This document shows, piece by piece, positions 1 through 13,015 of a stretch of DNA of 64,000 bases; the first letter of the stretch is position 1, and each line of letters starts with the position of its first letter. The notes beneath the pieces were generated by a model. It did not search any database, was not told the origin of the DNA, and worked only from the letters and a program-made list of their open reading frames with translations. The DNA is from Alviniconcha marisindica (Eukaryota; Mollusca; Gastropoda; Provannidae), in NCBI GenBank assembly GCA_018857735.1, contig JABMCL010001555.1:938501-1002500 (forward strand). Reading direction: 5' to 3'. A program made the translations under genes and the position numbers.

Positions 1-1798
1 GCATTTTTGTAGATCCAAATGTTTAGGAATGGTTATGTTGCAGTTTGTTCCTAGTTTTGATTTCCATGTTTTGTTTGCGACAAGGATGTTTCAGTCTCTC
101 TTGTGGGATGCATCGCATTATGAAATGTGTTCCTTTGATCCACAGATGTGGACCAGTGTAACCATTACATTTAGTGACTTGTGTCTGCGCTTTCAATGGT
201 CATTTGACCATATTTTTGAGCACTTTTTATGCAGGCTGTGGTGAATGCGCTTGTCTACTTACATGGTGTATGCCTTCATTTCCTTGTTCATTCACTGTGA
301 AATGTCATGAAATGCATAATTCTTCATTTTTTCCATGTTGTAGACATTATTATAATGTGAAATAATTGTACTTCATATATCTGGCTGCAAATGGTTGAAT
401 ATGATGTTGAAAATTTATGTAAGCATCTTTGTTTGATTGCAACCTTTAAATTTTTTAAATTTTATTTCTATGTATTGACTGACTTCATTCAGCCCATGTA
501 CATTGCAACAAACTATTTTCTTATGATTTACTTGTTCCCACCTGAACTGATCATGATGATGTTTTATTTGAGAATGATGCGGTCTGTTCTGAAAAGATGC
601 TCCATCATGAATCCATGCCACATCGCTTACTTGTTAAAATTTAGCCTGAGATTTTGATTGCTTGAGATTGACGATTATCTTTGAAGCATTTGATCTTGTG
701 ATACCAATTTCAAATGTTGCTTCAAAACCTGCAAGACAGATTGTGTACAGTCACATCTTTTGATAACAGGTCATACTGTTTGTTATCTTTACAGTAAAAT
801 GGAACGAATTCTAGACATATACGTAGTACTTTATACGCAGTACCAGTTCATGTATTGTTTTTCTGCTGGATATTGTAGTTTGAACCCGGAAGGATAAAAC
901 TTTCTTGGATGATTAAAACATGATCTATGCAATGATTGCTATTTACGTGTACACTAACAGGGCAGATTATATTTAATTATGAAAGGAAATGGAAGGAATC
1001 ATGTAATTCAGTGAAAGGAATTGTGTAATTTAATGACTTTAGATAGTGCGGAAAGGGTGGAAGTAGCAATACGTAATTATATTTCAGGTTTTAGGTATGA
1101 ACCAGTGTCAGTGTTTGGAGAAATCCTCACAAGACAAACTGCACAGAGATGGAAAGATGGGAGTGTGTGTTGCACAAGACAAAACGATCAAATTATTCTC
1201 TTATCTCTTTCTCCTCCCACCCCTCCATCCCTGCCCCCTCCCCCATCTCTTTCTCTCTCTCCCCACGCTGCACACAGCATCATGTAATGGTCATCATTTT
1301 GACAACTTAGCGTAAACATCGGAAGATGTTTGAAGGCTCGTTGTTCTGTTCTTTGAAGACAAATTTTCCACTAGGAAGAAGTGATTTTGATGGTGTTGGT
1401 GGCTTTGTCATCTTTATGACAGTTTGACATCACACTTTTGACAACTCTTATGTTTGCTCTGTGCACACTCTGTACACCTGATCAGAATTAAACTGCAGCT
1501 GCTGTTTCAATGGTTTCCAGGAGGCGGTTGCTTTCTGAATTCCAAGCATGCCCAAGAAACTGTGGCATTGATCGAGCAAAACCAATTCTATCCTGAGCTA
1601 TGTTACACATTAATATTGTACGTTGTGTAAGAATACTATATGTATAAAAGATATGTGTACGGAAATGACAATATTCAGTATCATGTTTTGTATAATCCAG
1701 CTGTATAGCGTTTGTTTCTGACGGCAAGCAGATTGATGCTAAACACCCCATGATTCAAGCAAGCATTAAATAATTACGTAGGACTGCTTAAACCCTGT
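1..1798. other. Non-coding, T-rich; no feature recognised
   Basis: AT-rich plus-strand sequence with a CT-rich tract at 1200-1265. ORFs are short and show no protein-like composition. Probably an intron or UTR of a gene to the left. Confidence 0.4.
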
Positions 1799-1809
1799 GT
1801 GTCTGCTGT

Positions 1810-2068
1810 TGAGACTGTTGTTGTGAGGTCAGGATGTTGGCAGGGTGAAGGAGTCGCCGTTGTTGTGAAGTTAGGATGTTGGCAGGTACGAGGCCTGCTT
1901 GGGCGAAGGATTCACTGTTGTGAGGTTAGGATGTTTGCAGGTATGAGGCCTGAGGATGTCGGCAGGTACAAGGCCTGCTTGGGCAAAGGATTCACTGTTG
2001 TTTCAGAGGTTAGGATGTTAGCAGGTACGAGGCCTGCTTGGGCAAAGGATTCAGTTTTTCTTCAGTGC
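1810..2068. repeat. Minisatellite, ~55-65 bp unit
   Basis: Four to five degenerate copies of a unit containing GTTAGGATGTTGGCAGGTA and GAGGCCTGCTTGGGC. Irregular internal deletions. Confidence 0.75.
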
Positions 2069-2113
2069 AGAGAACTGGTAGGCATCACACAGGCATAAAA
2101 TTGTCTCGTGAGT

Positions 2114-2320
2114 TTTGTGGTCTAGAGGGCCCCAGAGATAACAGATTGCTGCATCACTGCATAGCAGCCTACGGGTATGAGAGTGCCGAGTGAGCTTTAT
2201 GGTCTAGAGGGCCCCAGGGACAACAGATTGCTGCATTACTGCATAGCAGCCTACGGGTATGAGAGTGCCAAGTGAGCTTTATGCCCAGAGACAACAGATT
2301 GCAGCACCATGGCAGGCATC
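2114..2320. repeat. ~84-bp tandem duplication
   Basis: Two full copies and one partial copy of a unit containing GTCTAGAGGGCCCCAG and GCAGCCTACGGGTATGAGAG. Directly follows the previous array. Confidence 0.8.
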
Positions 2321-2574
2321 GTCATCAAGACAGTCTTGCTAGGTATGGGCTTATTTGATAGTCTTCTGAGTCGGTCAGTTGTCAGATTCCGCCTGGTGGC
2401 AAAGCATGCAAGTTTCATCATGCCAGCATTTGTTTCTAAGGTCTCCTGAAAACTTGCCACATTGAAATTCAGCATTCAGTGGATCTGAAGTACATGTTTC
2501 AGCTTAAAAACGTGGACCAGCTTTTACCCTTGCATCTGCCTTGTGAAAGGGAGAGAGGGCACTGACTGATAGGA

Positions 2575-3790
2575 GGTGTGCAAGTTGTAATGGGAGAGGA
2601 GCTGGTCCATTGTCTGTGTAGGCTGTAGTTGTTATTGGGTTCTCGTTGATAAGTAGGTGGGGTACATTGTCTGTGTAGGCTGTAGTTGTTAAGGGGAGAG
2701 AGTTGATAAGTAGGTGGGGTACACTGTGTAGGCTGTGGTTGTTAAGGGGAGAGAGTTGATAAGTAGGTGGGGTACATTGTGTAGGCTGTGGTTGTTAAGG
2801 GGAGAGAGTTGATAAGTAGGTGGGGTACATTGTGTAAGCTGTGGTTGTTAAGGGGAAAGAGTTGATAAGTAGGAGGTGTCCATTGTCTGTGTAGGCTGTA
2901 GTTATGGGGAGAGAGTTGATAAGTAGGTGGGGTACATTGTCTGTGTAGGCTGTAGTTGTTATGGGGAGAGAGTTGATAAGTAGGTGAGGTACATTGTCTG
3001 TGTAGGCTGTAGTTGTTAATGGGAGAGAGTTGATTGGAGATATGCATTGATTTTTGATTGGAGATATGCATTATCTGTGTAGGCTGTTGTTAAAGGGAGA
3101 GTGTTAATAAGTATGAACTAATGAAGTACGCATTGTCTCAGCAGGCAGTTGTTAAGGGGAGAGTGTTGATAAGTATGAAGCATGCATTGTCTCTGTAGAC
3201 AGTTGTTAAGGGGAGAGTGTTGATAAGTATGAACTAGCCTAATGAAGTATGCAGTGTCTCTGTAGGCAGTTGTTAAGGGGAGAGTGTTGATAAGTATGAA
3301 CTAGCCTGATGAAGTACACATTGTCTCATTCGACAGTTGTTAAGGGGAGAGTGTTGATAAGTATGAAGTATGCATTGTCTCTGTAGGCAGTTCTAATAAA
3401 GTACACAATGTCTCTGTAGGCAGTTGTTATGGGGAGAGTGTTGATAAGTATGAACTAATAAAGTATGCATTGTCTCAGTAGGCAGTTGTTAAGGGGAGAG
3501 TGTTAATAAGTATGAAGCATGCATTGTCTCTGTAGACAGTTGTTAAGGGGAGAGTGTTCCTAAGTACGAACTAATAAAGTACACATTGTCTCTGTAGGCA
3601 GTTATAAGGGGAGAGTGTTGATAAGTGCGAACTAATAAAGTATGTGTTGTCTCTGTAGGCAGTTGTTAAGGGGAGAGTGTTGATAAGTACGAACTAATAA
3701 AGTATGCATTGTCTCTGTAGGCAGTTGTTATGGGGGGAGAATTGATAAGTAGGAGGTGTGCATTGTCTGTGTAGATCGTTGTTATACCAC
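2575..3790. repeat. Long minisatellite, ~45-60 bp unit, >20 copies
   Basis: The unit core is GTAGGC(T)GTAGTTGTTA followed by GGGGAGAGAGTTGATAAGTA. Two subfamilies: left copies end in GGTGGGGTACATTG, right copies in AACTAATAAAGTATGCATTG. The junction between them is near 3080. G/T-rich on the plus strand. Confidence 0.9.
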
Positions 3791-5439
3791 ACACAACAAA
3801 GTTGGGGAGGTGGGGGTTACTGGAACCATCACATCCGTCTGCCTGTGTATACAGGCTTTGTCCAGGAGATACCTTGTGAACTGCTCCACCTGTAGGTGAG
3901 TGGGTAAATAGGTGATGTTGCGGAGTGGGGAGCATTGACTGGTAGGAGGGGCAAGACACAAGCAATCCATGTGTACCACTTTCTTTGTCCTGTAAACTGG
4001 TTCTCAGACTCAGTGTGCTCGACTCTTGTATATTCTGTACATTCCATGTGCTGCCAAATAGATATTGCTATTGTGAGTGAAGACTGTTGTTTTGTTGTAC
4101 TGTCTGAGTTGATATGCTGTGGAACCCACCAAAGTCGGAGTTGGGGTTTCAGGTGAAATTTGTGCTTTACGCAAATTGAATCTTCCGGCCCAATATCTAA
4201 ACCACCCCCCACCCCCACTCCCCACCCCATTTGCTGTACTCCTTGCCTACTTGTAATAAGTGTTTTTGTTTCGAGGTTTAGGTCACTACACTTTCACAAA
4301 GTGATGTTCCAGGGTGGTGGTTTGGCCCTGAAGGCCACGTGCTGTCTTGTTGACTTGGGCAGCAAAAGGGTTTAAGCCCTGTTTTAGCAAGAACAATGGT
4401 TTTGTGGCCCGGACACACAGTTGGTCACTTCTACCAGGACCATTTCTGGATGACAATGTTGTTGGAAAAACTCACTCTCACCTCGCCTCAGTCCCCCGAC
4501 TTTTGCTGTCGTCAGGGGGGGGCATGAGGGCAAAAGAGGCAGACGTCCTCCTCCAAGCTGTTCTGTTGGCGGCCAACGACAGGAGGTCTGGGAAGGTCAT
4601 CTAGGTCTGGGAAGGTCATCTTCATTCGTTGGAAAAACTGCAATAATACAAACGATCCCCCAAACAAGCAGCAGTGAAAAACAAAGGAAAGCTACCTTTT
4701 AAAGGGGGGTGAGAGGTTTATTATATAAGATTTTTCTTTTTCTTTCACAAGCTCAAAACTAGTCTAGTCTGAGATGGGGTTGGTGGGGTGGGGGTGGGGG
4801 GCTTTTTTGTTGTGGGTTCTGTACAATAATGTGCCCATGCGGTGTGTCGCACAGTATTTAATTCTCATCATTATTTTGTGTGGCTTCATTTGAAAAAAGG
4901 TTTGTGATTTGAAACTTACAGATAGTGATGCATGCATTTTTGGTGGTGTTTGGCTGTAGTGTTTGTGTGCACTGACTTGGCCAGTTGGAGTAGCTGTCTT
5001 GTCTGATACAGTAGCATGGAGCAGTGTTTAGCTTGTGTTCAGTGATTGAGGAGTTTGGGTGACCCTTTCTACCCCCCCACCCCTTCCCCACCCCACCCTT
5101 TTTTCTTTTCTTTCTTTGTGTGTGTACAGATTCTGTCACATTTTTCTGTTTGTATTTCCTCACTCTGTCCACAGGTGTGTTTGTGTGACCTTTTCTTTCA
5201 GTATTGATAGACTTTGTTTGGTTGTTTTGGTGTGATTTGAACAGCAGCTTGTGTGATGTACAGATGGCATTGGTACAAGTTGACTGGTTGACATTCCATG
5301 GATTTGAACTTGCCACGTGTTGTTAGCCATTTTACTTACTCCTTTTGTTCATTGATCGGAATGTGTTGTTTACTTTTCAGTGGGTGTTCATTTTCTTCAG
5401 TGTCACATTTTGTGCAAGCAATATTTTGTTTTGACATAT
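3791..5439. other. Non-coding or weakly coding intergenic/UTR sequence
   Basis: No gene called. It contains a C-rich tract at 4203-4228 and G-rich runs at 4517 and 4790. A short open segment at 4519-4605 is discussed as a finding. Confidence 0.35.
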
Positions 5440-5545
5440 GCACACATGCACACACGCACGCACGCATGCACATACAAACACACGCACACACACACACACG
5501 CACACACACACTCTCACTCACTCACTCACTCACTCACTCATTCAT
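5438..5545. repeat. (CA)n / (CTCA)n compound microsatellite
   Basis: Irregular ACAC/ACGC repeats passing into about eight TCAC units at 5514-5545. Confidence 0.9.
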
Positions 5546-5835
5546 TGCCAAACTGTGGATGGAGTGTTTCTCAGTCTGCAGGTTTTTAGAGACTATCATG
5601 GGAGTATTCATATTTAGTGTTCAGTGTTTGGCGTAGCCGAATCAAGTTCAGGAAATGAGAACTTGCTATTTTTTGCCCTGTACTTGAGGAAAAAGCTTTC
5701 TCTTAAAATTGGCACATACGGCTTTGATATGTATATAGACACAGTATTCAGTGTCCTGTATCAGGCAGCTGTATGCCATCTTCAGAGGGAATATAACTAT
5801 GGTGTCTGAGTTGGTGCATAAGCTGCTTTGTTTCA

Positions 5836-6130
5836 AGAAAGGATCTGATTGGTTAAAGGAGCACCCAGCTGATGCCTGGTAGTGTTGTGAGTAAGTTGCA
5901 AATTCTGTTTGAAAGAGTATCCTTGGTTCAGATTTGTGAAAGAATCTAGTTGGTTAAAGGAGCAGTCCGGCTGACATCTTGAGTTGTTATGAATAACTTA
6001 AGGTTTGATTAGAAAGGGTGTTGCTGTTTTGCTTCATATTTATGAAAGGATATGATTGGTTAACAGAGTTTCCAGTCAATGCCCAGTAGTTGAGAGTAGG
6101 ACTTTTAGGGATTCTGTTTAGAAGAGCACT
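5836..6130. repeat. ~115-bp degenerate tandem repeat, 3 copies
   Basis: Each copy contains GATTTG/ATATTTATGAAAG, then a GATTGGTTAA(A)G(A)G core, then a CAGCTGATGCC-like segment. About 75% similar by eye. Confidence 0.6.
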
Positions 6131-7690
6131 TTGGAAACCATTGTGGAGGTGAAGGTGGAATTTTAACTCTGTGACAGTGATATCAAAACAGGAAATATTT
6201 GTTGTTTTTGTTGTTTTTAACTGCAGTATGTGATTGGAAAGCAACTTTGTGTTTGGTTCTTTACCAAGTATCCATTGTGGTATCTTTGTTTCCCATTTCA
6301 TCAGTATTTCACTTTTGTTTGTTTTCACCATTTTCTTGGCAATGTATGTTGAAATGTATGCAGGTATTTATTCTTAACATTGATGTATTTCTGTATATAA
6401 TATATATATGTATACTTTCATTATTCATACCCATGTAATTGACTCTTTCTATGTGTGACTGTTGTAACTGAAGGAAAACATTTTTTTCAGGCTTCTTATG
6501 TTAAGGATCATCAGTCAAAAACAGTGACCAGTACTATAAAAAAAATTCTTTCTTTTAAGGAGATCAGATGACTCATTTCTAGATGACTCTTTTAAAATGA
6601 AGATGATAAGAATGGGGTCCTGTACTGTTTCACTTAGAGTTCGTTGCAGTCTGTAGGCGCACACAGAAGGTTAATATTTTGTTTCTGGTGTTGCAAAAAG
6701 CATTAGTTGTAACTGGATGCAGTGCTTGCTGCACATATAAGGAAATACATGGGAAGAAAAATCACGGACCGTGTCAAATGGAGAGGTGAATCTGTGGAGT
6801 GGAGGTAACGACCACATTTTGAATTGTAGCTTCCTCTCCCATGGAAGTAAATAGGCTACTTTTTCTCTCTTTTTTTTGGATGATGGTGGGGACCTTCTGC
6901 TGTCAAAGTTTTGTCCTGAGTTTGTAGGAATCAACAGAAATTAAATGCTGCTGATCTCTTTTTGTCTAATAGAAGAGTCAGAAAATGTACCATTATTGTT
7001 GCATAGTGAATGTATGTCTAAATTGACCTAAGGTGGTTTTCGCCGAGTAAGCAAGTTTTACTTTAAGATGGGTAAAATGTCCATGATAAGGTGCTTCAGT
7101 TTCTTTAGTCGTATGACTTTTTTTGTATGAGTTTCATGAATTGCCTCCTGTCAGCTATGCTTTGTCAAGTTGTGTCAAATTATTATTGACACATGTGATT
7201 AAAGTTGAGTGTGGATGCAAACTGTGGGGCAAGGTCAGCTGTCAGCTTAATTGAAGTATTTTGACACAGTTCACTAATAATAAGCAAAACATAGCACTTT
7301 TATCACACAATATCCATAAAATGACTGAACTCAATGCACATTAAAAAGACAACCCAAAAAAACAGAGAGAGATAGGGAAAAGTTGTTATACACTATACAG
7401 GGCAGATTTTTTTAAATACTTTGACTACATTAAAACACAAAAATAAAAATCTGTCCAGACTAGACTCTGGGCAGTCCACCATTTTTGACAATGACAGCAA
7501 AGCTGCCCATTTTGTCTGTTGTGAACCCTTGCATAGACTCTATTTGTTTACTTCACCAGTGAAGATTTTATTGTCAGTTTATGCCATAGGACCCCTAAAA
7601 CAAACCCAATTTCAGACAGGTGCCAACACATTAAAAGGTATCCCTTTTCAATCCCTTTTAGTAAACCAGAGAGACACATGTTCATTCATT
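6131..7690. other. Non-coding, T-rich; no feature recognised
   Basis: AT-rich sequence with no protein-like ORF and no array. Probably 3' UTR or intron of the left-hand plus-strand gene. Confidence 0.4.
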
Positions 7691-7691
7691 A

Positions 7692-8260
7692 GCAGTTAAC
7701 CCATTTAATGAAGTAGAGAGAAACAGGATCATGCATAGCAGTTAACCCATTTAGTGAAGTAGAGAGTCACAGGATCATTCATTAACACTTAACCCATTTA
7801 ATGAAGTAGAGAGAAACAGGATCGTTCATTGATAGTTGACCCGTTTAGTCAAATAGAGAGTGATCATTATATTGACCCGTTTATCAAATAGAGAGACTGT
7901 TCTTGTAGTTGAAGTCAAATAAATGATTCATTATAGTTAACCCATTTAATGAAGTAGAGAGCTTGAGGATCGTTCATTGATAGTTGACCCGTTTAGTCAA
8001 ATAGAGAGTGACTGTTGGGCATTGATAGTTGACCCGTTTAGTCAAATAGAGAGTGACTGTTGGGCTGTGTAGTGAAGTAGCAATGTGACTGCTTTAACAG
8101 TGTAAATGGGTGATTGTTGTATCCAAGTAAATAAAGTGAGTTTAACCCAAAAAGTAGAGAACAGCAGGATCATTCATTGACAGTTAACCCATATAATGAA
8201 GTAGAGAGCAACAGGAACATTCATTAACAGTTAACCCATTGAGTGAAGCAGAGAGCAACA
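7692..8260. repeat. Minisatellite, ~48-50 bp unit
   Basis: The unit contains GTTAACCCATTTAATGAAGT then AGAGAGAAACAGGATCATTC. A variant subtype (GTTGACCCGTTTAGTCAAAT) is interspersed, giving an A/B mosaic. Confidence 0.85.
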
Positions 8261-8295
8261 GGGTCGTGCTGCCTACCTTAAGTAGGGAGCAATGT

Positions 8296-8385
8296 GACTG
8301 CTTTAACCAACAGTGTAAACTGGTGATTGTTTCAAACCAACAGTGTAAACTGGTGATTGTTTTAACCAAAAGTGTAAACTGGCTT
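8296..8385. repeat. 28-bp tandem repeat, 3 copies
   Basis: Three copies of AACCAACAGTGTAAACTGG plus TGATTGTTT, in tandem. Confidence 0.85.
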
Positions 8386-8504
8386 ATATCCCAAATTTTC
8401 ACTAAGTTCCTGCAGCTGACTGTTCCATCTTGAAATTTGGGTAGACATTCTTTTGGGAAGCTTGAAGGCTTGATTGCTGAAATTTCTGAATCTCCCTACA
8501 GGAG

Positions 8505-8775
8505 ATCCTTCACTGGTGAATATAGCCTTCACTGGCCATTTTAGCCTTCACGGGCGAGTGTAGCCTTCACTGGTGACTTTAGCCTTCACTGGCCAGTTTA
8601 GCCTTCACTGGTGGGTGTAGCCTTCATTGGCAAGTGTAGCACCCACTGGCAAGTGTAGCACTCACTGGCATGTGAAACCTTTACTGGTGAGTGTAGGTTT
8701 CACTGGCTAGACTAGCCTATGCTGGCGAGTGTTTTATGCCTGGCTGCTTACGTAGCCTTCACTGAGGAGTGTTCC
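8505..8775. repeat. ~20-21 bp minisatellite, ~13 copies
   Basis: The core is TAGCCTTCACTGGCGAGTG with point changes. The last copies are the most diverged. Confidence 0.85.
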
Positions 8776-8779
8776 ATGC

Positions 8780-10510
8780 TTGACTGCTTGTGCCGGCTAT
8801 TTGGGCATTCAAAGACTGGGTCCATGTTCAGAGGACATGACCTGCAGCTGAAAGTGGTCTGCATGCTTTTTGTACCAGCATTTATGCCTACCAAAAAGCA
8901 TAATCTTTAAAGCTCTGTCTCTTTCCTGGCATTTTTTTTTCTTATTCCACCAGATAATAGCAGAATGGGGCATTTATTCATATACTACCTGTCTGTCCAG
9001 TACACTATGCTTCCTCACTCACAGTTCATACTGGCTTTAACAGTTTTGCACCTGACTGAATGTAAGAAGAAGAAAGGGGGAAAACCAAAGATTTGGTTGT
9101 TGAAAGGAGGCGTGAACTTCGGACATTCTGATTTTTGTGCATTTCACAACAACTGAAACTGCTCGGAACATTCTTCTGCTTTATGATGATGATGATGATG
9201 GTAACAATTTGCAGCGCATGAATATGTTTTATGTTGCGCTGACAGCGCTTGGAAAAACAAAAACATGGCAAAAAATGGTGTGTAACTGTAAGTGGCATGT
9301 TTTCTATTGCCCAGCACAGTTTCATTTTCTTCCAATGACTGTGCCTGGCCCAAACTCCAAGCCTTGCTTTATGACGCCCCTTCTCCAAAGGAGGAAGACT
9401 GTCATAAACCAACGCTCTGAGTTTGTGCCTGGCTCCCGCCGTCCAATCACCGTCCTGCTTCTCACGCAGACTGAAAGATGTTGGTAACTTGAGGACTTGC
9501 CATCTGTTTTCAAGCATCAGTGTGTGTGTTTTTGTTTTTTTAATTTAGTGTCTTTTTGGATTGAAATTTGTTGAACGTGCTCAGATCCATTACTTTTCCC
9601 AAGTTACATTTGAATGCTGGAAAGCTGAAGATGTGAGAAGAACTGTGCAATGCTGTATTTAAATAGCAAGTGTTTGGTGTGCTGCCTCGGTCTGCAAAGA
9701 ATCAGCAAGGCATCACACCAGACTGTTGCTGATTGCTGTAATAGTGCACAGTGCACTGTTTCCCCAGTACATTTCACACAAAACACCTTATATGTGTGAG
9801 ATCAGTTCCATGCAGATTTAACATGCTGTTGTGTGATCGGAAATGCCACAGGTGCTCTGGATTGTCTGAATAATGTCCAGAATGTTGCCTTAGATTTAGA
9901 AGCAGTTTTATCAGCCTTTTTGCTTCCTTTGAAGGTAGATCATCAGCTGCTACCTTTTTCTGCATCTCTTACATCGTAGTGGTCAGTGGTGTCAGTTATA
10001 CTCGTGTAGTTCTTTCATGTAGTCTTGCAAACTCCTCAACACATCATATTTTCTGAGGTTCAAGCCACTTTAAAACATTTGACTCCGTTTATGATGTATT
10101 ATCCTGTCGTAAATGTCTGATCATCTGTTTAAGCCATGTCTATGCTCAAAAAAACATTCTCCGGTGCTTTCCTTTTTCCTTTTCTTCGACTTCATGTAGG
10201 TTAGGTAACAAGCCTTTGTTATGGAGATTCTTGAAAGTGGCGTAGTGAAGTTTTAGTGAAGTTGGGATTATATCATGGCCATTTTTTCTGCGATTTTTTT
10301 AAATTTAAATGCTGTGCTTCTGGTGCGCAGGTTTTGGATTATTGTGTTCACCTGTGAAAAGGTGGAAATTGTTTGCTGCAATGTGGATGAGATGGGCACA
10401 GCTTCACTGTGCTTAAAGTAAAAGGTGTTGCATTTCTAAGAATCTATCCGTCGTTCTCGCCTGCACTGTCTGTGACTCATTCTGTACACATATGTGTATA
10501 TTCATATCTC
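8780..10510. other. Probable distal 3' UTR of the left-hand gene
   Basis: Lies between the last array and the AATAAA at 10515. No coding exon recognised. The plus-strand open frame at 9137-9487 has an Asp run but no recognisable family. Confidence 0.3.
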
Positions 10511-10514
10511 ATGA

Positions 10515-10520
10515 AATAAA
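10515..10520 (+). promoter_or_regulatory. Poly(A) signal AATAAA with downstream GT tract
   Basis: AATAAA is followed 22 bp later by a long TG repeat and GGGG, the classical arrangement of a metazoan cleavage/polyadenylation site. It would end a plus-strand transcript coming from the left, consistent with T/G-rich sequence from 1 to 10.5 kb. Confidence 0.4.
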
Positions 10521-11023
10521 CATGAATTTACATATTTTACTTGTGTGTGTGTGTGTGTGTGTGGGGGTGGGGGGTCCAGGATTTCCTGTTTTTTAATGAT
10601 AATAATGATGCACATTTTTAGTGCACATAACCTTACATTTGAAGCAGCTTAACATAGTATCTAATAAGCCCATACATTCACAAAGATATTTTTTGTATTC
10701 CATATTCCACACGTGTGAAGCAGTTTAACATGCCCATGCAAACATGTCACTCTTTTGCTAGATACAAATTAAAATGGAATCATAATGTGACACATTAAAC
10801 CAGCCATACACAGTCAGCCTTTGTCACATGCACCCAATAGCTGAAGCGAAGACTACACATACGCATGCACACACCGACACAAAGACACTTGCACTTGAAA
10901 ATAATTGGAAAAAACAATACCCCCCCACACACACACACACATGCAAATTATTCCACATCTTTAAATCAATGACAACAGAAAAACAAAATGAACAAAAAAC
11001 AACATTTTATGCTTGATATTGAC

Positions 11024-11029
11024 TTTATT
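11024..11029 (-). promoter_or_regulatory. Possible minus-strand poly(A) signal
   Basis: tttatt on the plus strand reads AATAAA on the minus strand, followed by A/T-rich sequence. It could end a transcript from 11-13.4 kb that is head-to-head with the SIX6OS1-like gene, but no coding exon is visible there, so a non-coding transcript or chance are both possible. Confidence 0.15.
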
Positions 11030-11275
11030 GTATATATATATATATATATTACACCTTCCATGACAATTCAGAAAGAACTGCACTTCTATTACTAAAACTG
11101 ATGTTGGTTGAAGTGTTGCTTTACGTCCACAGAAACCGTATGCTTATTAGGGACGGAAGCCCAGGACGGCCACCTCGACTTTCACACAGCTCCTGAGCTT
11201 TGGAACTAAAACTGAAACAGGGCTGATATTTATAGTGAAAAATTGACTTTATAAAGGACCACACGCCAAAAGCCG

Positions 11276-11284
11276 AAGCAAAGG

Positions 11285-11323
<39 letters not shown>
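11276..11323. repeat. (AC)n microsatellite
   Basis: About 20 AC units. The sequence just before it (GCCGAAGCAAAGGCTACAC) resembles 10840-10860 (GCTGAAGCGAAGACTACAC), so a ~60-bp segment is duplicated here. Confidence 0.85.
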
Positions 11324-11324
<1 letters not shown>

Positions 11325-11599
11325 CGTAACATATTTAATCTTTGGCCAAAGTAATGACCTCTAACCGTTGGGCAATCACACGGATTTCGTCTTGTATGTG
11401 AAAGGATTTCATGCACCACCCGCTCCACCGCAAACTGACACAAAAACAAAGAAACTTAGATTTTGTTTGCCGTGACTGATCTGTGCTAGGCGGATACTGC
11501 CAATAACACAGAAAATCCAAAGTTATTTGGTTCTTGGATTTTTAAAGTCCCATCTAGACTGATGAAAGGTTGCTTCTTCCGTAAATCTTTCTGTGAAAA

Positions 11600-13015
11600 A
11601 GCCGGATCTATTAGGGTGCCTTTGAGGGAACTTCGTCCAAACAGGTACGTTTGATTCACATGCACGCTTCGAGACACGGTTTTGTCACACTGACTCAACC
11701 AACACAACCCCGTTGTGGTTTGTATAGACACCTTCAACCAGTCGCAGACTAGTATACAACACAACTACCCGTGTTAATCTCATGAATATGAAAGAAAACA
11801 TTCTTTTGTTGATGTATGCGATTCGGGGGAATTTCGACCACGTTGGGGGAACTTCGTCTAAACATAAAGAGAACACACGTAACCGAAAGAAAAAGGCTAA
11901 GAAAGACGTCCAAACTAGTAGGAAGTTCAGCGCTTTTAAAAAGACTGAATCAATGTGCACCTTTTCAGCATAAACACCTGGAGTAACCACAGCAGCGTAA
12001 ACCCGACCAACACATGCTTTCTTTCCGAAAGCCTAACTCTGGTCCCTCAGCCGAGTTGACAAAGTTCTTTTATTTCATAGTTTATCGGTCGGAAATTCCT
12101 GGGACATTTTATGTGCCACTGATTTTGGGGCACAAATATCATCAGAATCACTCAAACAGGGTCAGACGAGATCTAGCGAATGAAGCCAACATTTGCAGCA
12201 AAAGTGGCTGATTCAGTTTGTAAATGGGTGAGTCCTCTGCACACGATCGATTGTTTTGCTGACATCAGCACCCAGCACACTGAGAAATTAGATGTAGATC
12301 AAATTTTGGATTTATTCGCTTGGTATGACCCTGTTTGGTGATGATATTCGTGATCTGTCACAAGTTATGGCGTATAAAATGTCCCAGGAATTTCCGACCG
12401 CCTCTTTGGATGCTACCGTTTATAAATTTGTTGCTTCGTCTTCATGTTACAGTTAGGCCTTGTGGTGCACTCGGCCTAAACGCAAGAGTAAACAAAAAGG
12501 GCAAATTTTCCCCATGTGGTGTGGGCGAAGTTCCCCCAAGCATAATTTATGTTGATGGAAATTCGTCCATCTTAAAAATTTACTTTTCACTTTGTGTGAA
12601 TGTTTTTAGCTAAAAACAAGTGACGCATACCGATTCATCAGCTTCAGTTCGACTGATGCCGTGTAAGGCCCGTCGATAAACGTTTCAAACACTGAACTAA
12701 ACAAACAAGATCGGCAAACAATGTGTCGGTCCTTACTTTCCGTACAACCCACATTATGATTTTGTTGCCAAGCGAGTAACAATTAATTAGGCTCCCAAAG
12801 TAGGACATGTTTTCCCATATGCTACTTGTAACAATCACTCTGGTTTGTTGTTTTCTTTGTGGACTCTGATCCATTATGAAGCCGCAGATGTTACAGTTTG
12901 GAAAAGTTCAATTGTAGGGGTTGATGCGTAGTACTGAGTGCAGTTCACAAGTGTTTGGCTAGCCGAAGTTCCCCCAACCGAGCGAGTGGACGATTTTCCC
13001 CCAAGCCACCTTATT
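11600..13015. repeat. Large imperfect inverted-repeat region (foldback element?)
   Basis: Inner arms at about 12050-12190 and 12305-12445 are inverted copies. The perfect core GGTCGGAAATTCCTGGGACA (continuing 6 more bases) at 12087 pairs with 12375-12401, and CAAACAGGGTCA and AATATCATCA also pair. Outside them, copies of GGGGGAACTTCG point inward from both sides (11629 and 11846 forward, 12527 and 12964 reverse). This suggests a palindromic, non-autonomous DNA-transposon-like element or a folded transcript. No transposase ORF seen. Confidence 0.55.

Noticed and set aside
5087..5300. Lys/Asn-rich minus-strand ORF (part of 4858-5316)
   Set aside because: Composition reflects T-rich plus-strand sequence; low-complexity and without domain features.
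9137..9487. A 116-codon plus ORF with a DDDDD run
   Set aside because: No family resemblance, overlaps an antisense ORF of similar length, and lies in probable 3' UTR.
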